This document shows positions 38,583 to 45,315 of a stretch of DNA of 64,000 bases, in pieces. Below the pieces are notes generated by a model that saw only the letters and a list, made by a program, of their open reading frames with translations, searched no databases and was not told where the DNA came from. This DNA is from Enterococcus sp. HY326 (lineage in GTDB: Bacteria > Bacillota > Bacilli > Lactobacillales > Enterococcaceae). Where the stretch lies: NCBI RefSeq assembly GCF_026157065.1, contig NZ_JANLGQ010000001.1, forward strand, positions 496,001-560,000, given 5' to 3'. Position 1 is the first letter of the stretch. The number at the start of each line of letters is the position of its first letter. The translations under genes and the position numbers were made by a program.

Positions 38583-39905
38583 ATGCGATCAATAAAAAAA
38601 CCGATAATTGATTCAAATATATTAATTTATATGAGTGAAAAAAAAGAAGATATCCGAATTGAAATTAATAATGAATATCTAAACATCTATGAAGAATTAG
38701 CTAGTTATGAATTAGAGTCTTATGAAAGAAAAATCATTATCGAGACATATTCATCATTTAGAATGAATCTTGAAGAAACTGAATCTGAAGGTATAGAGTT
38801 TACTGAAATTGAAGAATCATATACAAGTTCTTACAATTATTCTCCCGAAGAAGTTGAGTTTACTGAGAAACCTTTTTCATTAATAACGTTATATAATTAT
38901 ATGACTGGTTTTGATTATACTGAAGAACCCACAATTGATATGTCTCCGGAGTTTCAGAGAAACTATGTGTGGTCTAAAAAACAAAAAAGCTCGCTTATTG
39001 AATCAATACTTTTAAATATACCAATCCCATCTATATATCTTAATACAAGCGAAGATAAAAAATATATCCCAGCAGATGGCTTGCAAAGATTAAACACAGT
39101 ATATGAATTTATGAGTGGTAAATTAAAACTAGTTGAATTAGAACACTTAAAAAATTTAGAAGGAGCTACCTATAAATCCAGCGATAAAACGCTATCTCAA
39201 AAACAATATAGACATTTTAGAGATTACACGATTAATACTTTTATTATTAGTCCTAAAACACCTAATGCAGTTAAGCTAGATGTTTTCAGAAGATTAAACA
39301 CAACGGGAACAAAACTTAACTCCCAAGAAATAAGAAATTCTGTTACTCATACAAATATTAGAAAACTATATAAAGAGATTGAAAAAAATGAATATTTTCA
39401 AAAATTAATTGTTAACAGTGTTAATACCAATAGATTTGTTCATCATGAAATGATTTTAAGATTTTTTGGAGCGTACTTTTCACAAGTAACTAAAGAATTA
39501 GAATATAAAGGCAAAATGAATTTATTCTTAGACGAAGCTTTAGAATATATGACTAAAAATAGCCAAGAAACTATTGATATATGCTACAAGTTTTATCAAG
39601 TTTTACAGAAAAGCAATAAATTATTTGATACCCAAAGTTTTCGAAAACCTCCTAAAGGAAATGGAGAAAAAAAAAGAAGAAGTCCGATCAACACTTTACT
39701 TTATACTCAAATATTAATTATTCTTTTAGATGTTCCAGTGAATTTTAATAAAAATGACGGTTATATGACAAACAGTTTTTTTGAATACTTAGAAAATGAA
39801 AAAGATTTGTTATTTGCGATTTCGAGCAGTACTAGTAATATTAAAAATATTGAAATTGCAAGTAAAAAAATAAAGCGATTTTTTGAATTGAAAGGAGATA
39901 AATAA
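38583..39905 (+). CDS. DUF262-family protein (island gene 1)
   Basis: 440 aa. Residues ~118-185 match the DUF262/GmrS-N pattern: EFQRNYVWSKKQKSSLIESILLN, IPIPSIYL, then DGLQRLNTVYEFM, where most relatives have DGQQR. An acidic Glu/Tyr-rich N-terminal ~110 residues precede it. The C-terminal part is helical with no HNH (DUF1524) motif, so it is not a complete GmrSD enzyme. DUF262 is a ParB/Srx-like fold found in nucleotide-dependent restriction and other defence proteins. AAGGAGG precedes the ATG. First gene of the operon; likely the sensor or nuclease part (inference). Confidence 0.85.
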   Translation: MRSIKKPIIDSNILIYMSEKKEDIRIEINNEYLNIYEELASYELESYERKIIIETYSSFRMNLEETESEGIEFTEIEESYTSSYNYSPEEVEFTEKPFSLITLYNYMTGFDYTEEPTIDMSPEFQRNYVWSKKQKSSLIESILLNIPIPSIYLNTSEDKKYIPADGLQRLNTVYEFMSGKLKLVELEHLKNLEGATYKSSDKTLSQKQYRHFRDYTINTFIISPKTPNAVKLDVFRRLNTTGTKLNSQEIRNSVTHTNIRKLYKEIEKNEYFQKLIVNSVNTNRFVHHEMILRFFGAYFSQVTKELEYKGKMNLFLDEALEYMTKNSQETIDICYKFYQVLQKSNKLFDTQSFRKPPKGNGEKKRRSPINTLLYTQILIILLDVPVNFNKNDGYMTNSFFEYLENEKDLLFAISSSTSNIKNIEIASKKIKRFFELKGDK

Positions 39906-39908
39906 AAG

Positions 39909-40886
39909 ATGATAGAAAATATTGAGATTGAAAACTTTAAATGTTATCAACATGAGAAAATAGAATTCAATCATATTAATTTAATATCTGGAATAAATTC
40001 TTCAGGTAAATCAACAATTTTACAGTCAATGCTCCTTTTTTTTAACGAAAGAAAAGAAGTAGATATTGATTTGAGACATACTGATTATGACATTGATTTT
40101 GTTAGTTTTAAGAGCATTATAAATAATAGAGCTGAAAATGCAGAAACATTCAAAGTGAAAGTAAATGACGAGTCAAGAATATTCAAAGAATTAATTTACA
40201 AAGCAGATAAACCTTTATATAGCATGTCTAAAACAAATACTATAGATAACTTAGAAGATTTATATTATATCAGTGCTAATCGTGAAATTACAGCTGATCA
40301 AAAAGAGTTAAAAATACAAAACAACTATATTCCAAATAAAAAAAATACAACTCTTGGGCAATATATAAAACAAAATATTGACGAATTAAGAACAACTGAT
40401 TTTTCTAAAGAACTTGATGAAACCTTATTAGAAATGGGAATTATAGAAAAGGGAATTACTGCTTCGGGAGAGTTAGGCAATATTTCTATAGAAGTAGATA
40501 GTATCCCAATTTCCAATGTTGGAATAGGAATTCAATATGTTTTACCTATAATTGTTACTATTTTAACAAATGAAAGGATAAATTTGATTATAGAAAATCC
40601 CGAAATTCATTTACATCCCAAAGCTCAAGTTAGTTTAATGAATTTTATCTGTAAAAAATGTATTGAAAAAGAAATACAATTATTTGTAGAAACACATAGT
40701 GACCATATTTTAAATTCACTTCGACTATTTGCTAAAACAAGTGGTAATTTTAATAAAATAAATGTATTTTTTATTAATGAACAATCCGATATTAAACAAA
40801 TATCTATTAATGAAATGGGAAAACTTAGTAGATACTATACCGATTTTTTTGATGAAATACAGAAACAAGTAGTAGAGCTATTATGA
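39909..40886 (+). CDS. DUF3696/OLD-like AAA ATPase (island gene 2)
   Basis: 325 aa, SMC/RecF-like ABC-type ATPase. IENFKCYQHEKIEF, Walker A GINSSGKST, Q-loop region, then a signature-like IPISNVGIGIQYVLPI, Walker B LIIENPEIHLHPKAQ and a C-terminal ETHSDHILNSLR. This order is typical of the DUF3696/AAA_15 family in defence operons (Gabija, Septu and OLD relatives). No TOPRIM domain follows, so it is ATPase only. It starts 3 bp after gene 1 with its own AAAGGAG and overlaps gene 3 by 4 bp. Confidence 0.88.
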   Translation: MIENIEIENFKCYQHEKIEFNHINLISGINSSGKSTILQSMLLFFNERKEVDIDLRHTDYDIDFVSFKSIINNRAENAETFKVKVNDESRIFKELIYKADKPLYSMSKTNTIDNLEDLYYISANREITADQKELKIQNNYIPNKKNTTLGQYIKQNIDELRTTDFSKELDETLLEMGIIEKGITASGELGNISIEVDSIPISNVGIGIQYVLPIIVTILTNERINLIIENPEIHLHPKAQVSLMNFICKKCIEKEIQLFVETHSDHILNSLRLFAKTSGNFNKINVFFINEQSDIKQISINEMGKLSRYYTDFFDEIQKQVVELL

Positions 40887-41707
40887 TGAGTACTAGATTA
40901 TTACTAAATGCAGACTCTTTTATGAGTGATAATGATCAAATATTAAAAAATTCTATAGAAGAGTTAAGTGGAATAGTTCTTACTTCTGAATTTCAAGGTG
41001 ATTTTTGCTTTACGTATTGTTATTCAGATGAAATAAAACAACAGATTCTGAGTATAATAAAAAAATTAAAGTTAAATGAAGACCCTGATACAATGACTGT
41101 ATTATTTCAAATACTAGACAAGGCTTCTAAAATTGATACTGAAGAAAAAGAATGTTCTTTCTTAAGTTCTAAAAATGAAGATTTTTTGGGATTACTTAGC
41201 TGCTCTCATACTGAAAAATGGCGAATAGATATCTTAGAAAACGGTTGTGTAAATGTATATAATAAAACAAATTCATTACACATTTTTAAAGAACATTTTA
41301 TTTCAAAAAGAGTAAATTTTATTCTAAATAACTGGTCTAAGGACTTTATTAAACTTACCTATGAATCCTCAATTTGTTCAGAGTTATCTGAAATACATTT
41401 CCATGATGATTTTTATAAAGATTATAATAAGTTAAATTCTAATGGTAAAAAAATATTTACAGAGAAGTTAATCTCCATAATGAAGGGAGATTTAAACTTG
41501 AATTCTATGACAAAGTCGTATCATTCAGAGTCGATAAAGACTATAAAAGATGATAAAAAAATGAAAAAAACAGTTACAGTAAATTTTTCTTTTATTGGCG
41601 AAAAGAGAGCTATTTATCGGCATCATTCTATGAAAAATGGATATTCTTATTACATGGAAGTAGAGAAAAGAAGACTATATATTGGTAGACAGATTAAACA
41701 TTTGTAG
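40883..41707 (+). CDS. Unrecognised protein with RelE-like C-terminus (island gene 3)
   Basis: 274 aa (or 273 from ATG 40886). I do not recognise the N-terminal ~160 residues, which are mixed alpha/beta with several Cys (FCFTYCY, CSFLSS, LLSCSH). The last ~105 residues (DDFYKDYNKLNSNGKK, IFTEKLISIMKGD, GEKRAIYRHHS, YYMEVEKRRLYIGRQIKHL) follow the helix-helix-strand layout of RelE/ParE-type toxins, with basic and aromatic residues on the last strands. ATGA overlap with gene 2 implies translational coupling. It could be the toxic effector of the system (inference). Confidence 0.7.
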   Translation: MMSTRLLLNADSFMSDNDQILKNSIEELSGIVLTSEFQGDFCFTYCYSDEIKQQILSIIKKLKLNEDPDTMTVLFQILDKASKIDTEEKECSFLSSKNEDFLGLLSCSHTEKWRIDILENGCVNVYNKTNSLHIFKEHFISKRVNFILNNWSKDFIKLTYESSICSELSEIHFHDDFYKDYNKLNSNGKKIFTEKLISIMKGDLNLNSMTKSYHSESIKTIKDDKKMKKTVTVNFSFIGEKRAIYRHHSMKNGYSYYMEVEKRRLYIGRQIKHL

Positions 41708-41725
41708 AGTAGAAAACTGATTTCG

Positions 41726-41750
41726 AACACCGGCTCTCGGGTCGGTGTTT
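41726..41750 (+). terminator. Terminator of the island operon
   Basis: AACACCG (41726-41732) pairs with CGGTGTT (41743-41749), with a GC-containing loop and a short T tract. 19 bp beyond the stop of gene 3. Confidence 0.65.
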
Positions 41751-41754
41751 TACT

Positions 41755-41800
41755 TTCAGCTCCCCCTCATCAAACCGTACGTGAAGTTTTCGCTCCATAT
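41755..41800 (-). mobile_element. Probable group II intron fragment
   Basis: The segment CTCCCCCTCATCAAACCGTA followed by CGTGAAGTTTTCGCTCC resembles, on the minus strand, the conserved sequence that borders intron-encoded reverse transcriptase ORFs (..TACGGTTTGATGAGGGGG..). Only ~45 bp remain and no reverse transcriptase is present. Assigned from memory of the motif. Confidence 0.45.
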
Positions 41801-41817
41801 TATCCACCGGAAAAATT

Positions 41818-41830
41818 GAGTGGGAATAAA
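41818..41830 (+). repeat. attR-like direct repeat
   Basis: GAGTGGGAATAAA, identical to the guaA end. Colinear similarity continues to the right: GCTAACATAA.. and AGTTCCCT at the same 97-bp offset as after attL. Confidence 0.8.
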
Positions 41831-42111
41831 GAGCTAACATAAATTGAATGGGAAACACTGATTTAACTGCATTTCTTGGTACTTAAAACGGAGAAAAAAC
41901 ACTTAAATTTGATTAGTTCCCTGCCAAAAAACCTGCCAAAATTTTTCTTAATCTATAAGTTTTTGTGTTGATGGGAAATCAAATTTGATTTCCTGCCAAC
42001 ACTTTTTTGTTGTCAAAAAAAGAAACTCACACTTGGAAAGATAAGGAAAATCTATCTAGCAAAATACAGTAGAATAAATAAAGATTTTTCAATTGAGAAA
42101 TTTCAAAAAAA

Positions 42112-42140
42112 AGGAACTATCCCAAAAAAAGATAGTTCCT
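42112..42140 (-). terminator. Terminator of the GH4 operon
   Basis: AGGAACTATC (42112-42121) pairs with GATAGTTCCT (42131-42140). Eight Ts follow on the minus strand. 71 bp beyond the GH4 stop. Confidence 0.88.
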
Positions 42141-42210
42141 AGAAAATTATTTAACATATTGAGAAAGTAGCTATCATTTTACTCTGAATTTTGTTTACAC
42201 CGTTTGATAT

Positions 42211-43572
42211 CTATACGGAAACTTTATCCGTATCACGAATATATTCCTGTTTTAGTTCAGGCCACCACTGTTTATTGGATTCATATAAATCATCAAGTAC
42301 TGCTTTACCAACAGTGTAGTTTGGGATAGTCTTATTTAACATCACTGCTTCTAAAGCAGCCTGATAAGAACCTGTCAAAGCAGCCTTAACAGTCATCTTT
42401 TCGTAGGCTTTTTGCATTTCCATCAGTCCTTTTTGGAAAGTTGGAATTTCACCGACAGTGATGGCCTCTGCTCCTGATGCCCCAACGTAGGCTGGCAATT
42501 CAACGACAGCTTTGGGATCAAAATTTGAAATCGCTCCATTATTTGTGATATTTACAGTGAACCGCTCTCTAGTGTCATGGATAATTGCGTAACAAATATC
42601 TACAATGTAGTTCCCGTGAACACCAGCATGCAAGCTAGAATCTTTGGCAGAGCCGTTCGCAATGACGCGTTTACACTCTTCATAAATACGTTTTTCACGA
42701 CCATTGGTTACATAGTCGCCCCGTGTAAATTCCAGATCCTCATGAGCCACCATTTCGTCTGGAGTTAAATAGTATTGCAAATAACAATTAGGGAAGTATT
42801 CAGGAAAAATCTTAAATAATTTAATCATTTGTTTATAAGTATCAATCCAGTACTGATCCCCAACAGTTTCGTCATTTGACATTAGCAATGTATCAATTTT
42901 CCCAGATAAAACATCTTCTCTTAATTTTGGCAATAAATCTGTGCCATCTCTATCAACAATCTTCGTCCACCAGCCAAAATGATTTAAGCCAAAATATTTA
43001 AATGTCAGGTCTCTCAAGTCTTTATCAAAATATTTGGCAATTGCCCCTTCAATAGAAATAGGCATATCGCAGATGCATAAACATTTGGCATCTGGGAATT
43101 CACTGTAAATCGCTTCTGAAAGAATTGCTTCTGGATTGGTATAATTCAAGATCCAAGCATCTGGGCAAAGCTCTTTGACTTTACGGATGATTTGGCGCAC
43201 AGCTGGAATTACGCGCAAAGCAAATGAAAATCCTCCTAAGCCACAAGTTTCTTGACCAACCACACCATGACTCAAACAAATTTTTTCATCAACTGCCCGT
43301 TGCGCATTGAGACCTGGCCGAATTTGCATAAATAGGAAATTTGCGTCAGTAAAGGCGACATCTATATCTGTAGTGTAGCTTACATTTACTTTTGAACCTG
43401 TCTCAGCATAGTACATTTTTGTATACTGGCCTAATAAAGAAACACGCTCTTCATCAATATCATAAAGGACCAAGTCACTCATATTTAATTCTTCAGCACG
43501 GCGGCGCAAAACTTCTAAGATACCAGGTGATTGAGTTGAGCCACCACCGACCATAACAAATTTGTTTCCCAT
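42211..43572 (-). CDS. GH4 6-phospho-alpha-glucosidase
   Basis: 453-aa NAD+/Mn2+-dependent glycosidase. NAD-binding VMVGGGSTQSPG, GVVGQETCGLGGFSFALR, NYTNPEAI and the metal Cys in CLCICDMPIS. The CDMP signature is that of GH4 maltose-6'-phosphate (6-P-alpha-) glucosidases such as GlvA/MalH, not the CN.P of 6-P-beta-glucosidases. AGGAGG is ~8 nt before ATG 43572. It overlaps the end of the upstream deacetylase frame only if the longer start is used; with ATG 43572 the gap is 13 bp. It would cleave the sugar phosphate imported by the nearby EIICBA. Confidence 0.92.
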   Translation of the reverse strand: MGNKFVMVGGGSTQSPGILEVLRRRAEELNMSDLVLYDIDEERVSLLGQYTKMYYAETGSKVNVSYTTDIDVAFTDANFLFMQIRPGLNAQRAVDEKICLSHGVVGQETCGLGGFSFALRVIPAVRQIIRKVKELCPDAWILNYTNPEAILSEAIYSEFPDAKCLCICDMPISIEGAIAKYFDKDLRDLTFKYFGLNHFGWWTKIVDRDGTDLLPKLREDVLSGKIDTLLMSNDETVGDQYWIDTYKQMIKLFKIFPEYFPNCYLQYYLTPDEMVAHEDLEFTRGDYVTNGREKRIYEECKRVIANGSAKDSSLHAGVHGNYIVDICYAIIHDTRERFTVNITNNGAISNFDPKAVVELPAYVGASGAEAITVGEIPTFQKGLMEMQKAYEKMTVKAALTGSYQAALEAVMLNKTIPNYTVGKAVLDDLYESNKQWWPELKQEYIRDTDKVSV

Positions 43573-43585
43573 GTAGAAATTCCTC

Positions 43586-44398
43586 CTATATTGATACTCT
43601 TGATTTTTTATTGACTGTTCCATAATTAACTAGTGTATATCCTAATTCTTGAATCAACTGTTGAACCCTAGGGTCAGTCAAAATTTCGACTTCCCTCATA
43701 CGGGCAATATTAAATGAAGAATGGGAAAATAAGTATTCATCAACAAAGGCTGGATGAACCATCATTTCTAAAATTTGAGCAGAGTTTCCACGACTAAATG
43801 TCTCTGTTAGTTCTTCCAAACATTTGTCCTGATTTTCAGTGTATGGAAGTGACATATCTCGAATTGCCGTAGTATTCATCATATCCAGCAACAAATCATT
43901 GACCCTATTAAAATCAAATGGCTCAAAATGTTCAGTTCCATAAGAGTTTCTAAAAGGCAAATTATACTTTTGAGATATTTCCAATGCAATCTCCCGATTT
44001 TCAGGATAAAAGTGAATGTGGTGATGGGAATCAAAGTGTGTTAGATTCACACCGCAAGCAAGTAAATAATCGATTTGTCCACACCATTCGGTATAGATTT
44101 CCTGATTTGAATACTTTCCTCGAACTTTCGGATAATCGCTAAGCTTATAAAAGTAGCCATTCTCATCTTGAAAACTATGACAGTCTTTGTTTAAGGGTTG
44201 ACCCATTGTCAAAACTAAATGACACCCTACACCTAGGTCAGGATACATTTCAGCCAATTTGATTGCTTCCAATGTGCCTGGCATATTCGCCATGAGAGTA
44301 GCAGAAGTTAAAATTCCTTCTTTGTGTGAATGAATAATTCCAGCATTGACAGCCGCACTATAACCAAAATCATCCGCGTTAATTATTAGCTGTTTCAA
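43586..44398 (-). CDS. YdjC/ChbG-family carbohydrate deacetylase
   Basis: 270 aa. LIINADDFGYSAAVNAGI (metal Asp-Asp), GCHLVLTMGQPL, THFDSHHHIHFYPE (metal His cluster) and a C-terminal MVHPAF segment: a complete YdjC/ChbG metal deacetylase. The start is TTG 44398 with AAGG at ~9 nt; the family start KQLIINADDFG supports it. Co-transcribed with the GH4 gene. Relatives remove N-acetyl from chito-oligosaccharides; pairing with an alpha-glucosidase suggests another acetylated or amino sugar (inference). Confidence 0.9.
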   Translation of the reverse strand: MKQLIINADDFGYSAAVNAGIIHSHKEGILTSATLMANMPGTLEAIKLAEMYPDLGVGCHLVLTMGQPLNKDCHSFQDENGYFYKLSDYPKVRGKYSNQEIYTEWCGQIDYLLACGVNLTHFDSHHHIHFYPENREIALEISQKYNLPFRNSYGTEHFEPFDFNRVNDLLLDMMNTTAIRDMSLPYTENQDKCLEELTETFSRGNSAQILEMMVHPAFVDEYLFSHSSFNIARMREVEILTDPRVQQLIQELGYTLVNYGTVNKKSRVSI

Positions 44399-44455
44399 AA
44401 CGTGGCCTTCTTTCTTTTCGTAATTTAAAAGTAGTTGTTAGCTTTCTGTAAATAG

Positions 44456-44484
44456 AGTATATTATAGAAAAAAAGCGGAAACAA
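44456..44484 (-). promoter_or_regulatory. Promoter with overlapping cre-like site (deacetylase-GH4 operon)
   Basis: Minus strand -35 TTGTTT (44484-44479), 17-bp spacer, -10 TATACT (44461-44456). The plus strand over the -35 reads AAAAAGCGGAAACA (44470-44483), a fair match to the 3' half of the cre consensus. CcpA repression is likely. Confidence 0.6.
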
Positions 44485-44550
44485 TGGATTTCAAACATTG
44501 AGGTACCGTTTTCAAGGAACGAAATTATTTTCATTTAAGGAGGCTGAAAA

Positions 44551-45270
44551 ATGAAAATTTATCATCTAGCTAAACTATTCCCCGATAATGATTTGCGTCA
44601 AGATGATGAAGCTGTAATCGAATATATTGTAGAAAAAATTGAAAATAAGCAGGAAGTAGATATTAAAACTACTGCTTCTGAAAATTTCACCTCTCCTAGT
44701 TCAATCTCCCGCTTAGCAAAGCGGGCTGGATTTAATAACTTCAAAGAGATGATTTATTTCTTGAAGCAAAAGGTCAATGAGCAACAATTGATTCGGCCTT
44801 CTTCTACCCAGCAAAAATTTTTAAATACTAAGCAACACTGGGAGGAAATTGATCAAGTTTTTGAACTAATTAAAGACCAAGGTCAGGTATATTTATCTGG
44901 CGAAGGTTTTTGTGATTTGCTTGTAAAATATGCCTATCGGAAGCTTATGTTGAAGAAAATTTATGCCATCGATCTTAAAGACATGGAAATAAAACTAATT
45001 GCCCACGGTACTCCAAAAAGCCTGATTACATTTTCCCAATCAGGTGAAAATGTTGACGGCATAAGACGAATTAAAGAATGTCGAGAATTAGGTGGAAAAG
45101 TGATTACATTCAGTGCAACGCCCAATAGTTCGTTTATCAAAGAAGGCGATGTTTCCTTCCAAATTGATCCAGAGGCTGACAATATTAACTCTGAGAACTC
45201 TACCCTCAATTATTTTTTTGGCAATTGTCTGAATGCTATGGAGTATTTATTTGACCGTTACCTTTCGTAA
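44551..45270 (+). CDS. MurR/RpiR-family transcriptional regulator
   Basis: 239 aa. The N-terminal RpiR helix-turn-helix (DIKTTASENFTSPSSISRLAKRAGFNNFKEM) is followed by a sugar-phosphate-binding SIS domain (~100-230; VYLSGEGFCDLL, LITFSQSGENVDGIRRI). AAGGAGG before the ATG. Divergent from the deacetylase-GH4 operon and convergent with the PTS gene, so it is the likely local regulator responding to a phosphorylated sugar. Confidence 0.92.
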   Translation: MKIYHLAKLFPDNDLRQDDEAVIEYIVEKIENKQEVDIKTTASENFTSPSSISRLAKRAGFNNFKEMIYFLKQKVNEQQLIRPSSTQQKFLNTKQHWEEIDQVFELIKDQGQVYLSGEGFCDLLVKYAYRKLMLKKIYAIDLKDMEIKLIAHGTPKSLITFSQSGENVDGIRRIKECRELGGKVITFSATPNSSFIKEGDVSFQIDPEADNINSENSTLNYFFGNCLNAMEYLFDRYLS

Positions 45271-45274
45271 TAGG

Positions 45275-45312
45275 AAAAGAACTAGCTTCTAATTACAGAG
45301 GCTAGTTCTTTT
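45275..45312. terminator. Bidirectional terminator RpiR gene / PTS gene
   Basis: AAAAGAACTAGC (45275-45286) pairs perfectly with GCTAGTTCTTTT (45301-45312). A/T runs on both sides serve the two convergent genes. Confidence 0.9.
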
Positions 45313-45315
45313 AAT

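Larger units (their letters stand above)
38144..41830 (+). mobile_element. 3.7-kb genomic island at guaA
   Basis: Bounded by 13-bp direct repeats 3674 bp apart. Much more AT-rich than guaA and the flanking sugar genes. It carries one three-gene operon with its own promoter and terminator. No integrase, excisionase or mobilisation gene is inside, so it is a non-autonomous cargo island, a remnant after internal loss, or a unit moved in trans. Integrase arm-type repeats lie next to the repeats. A group II intron scrap near the right end is further evidence of transfer history. Confidence 0.75.
41708..42210. other. Right end of the island and second element-end copy
   Basis: 503 bp without a gene. 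Order: operon terminator, group II intron scrap, attR-like repeat, then a second element-end-like sequence with CCTGCCA repeats (41920, 41932, 41992), and finally the terminator of the minus-strand GH4 gene. Confidence 0.65.
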
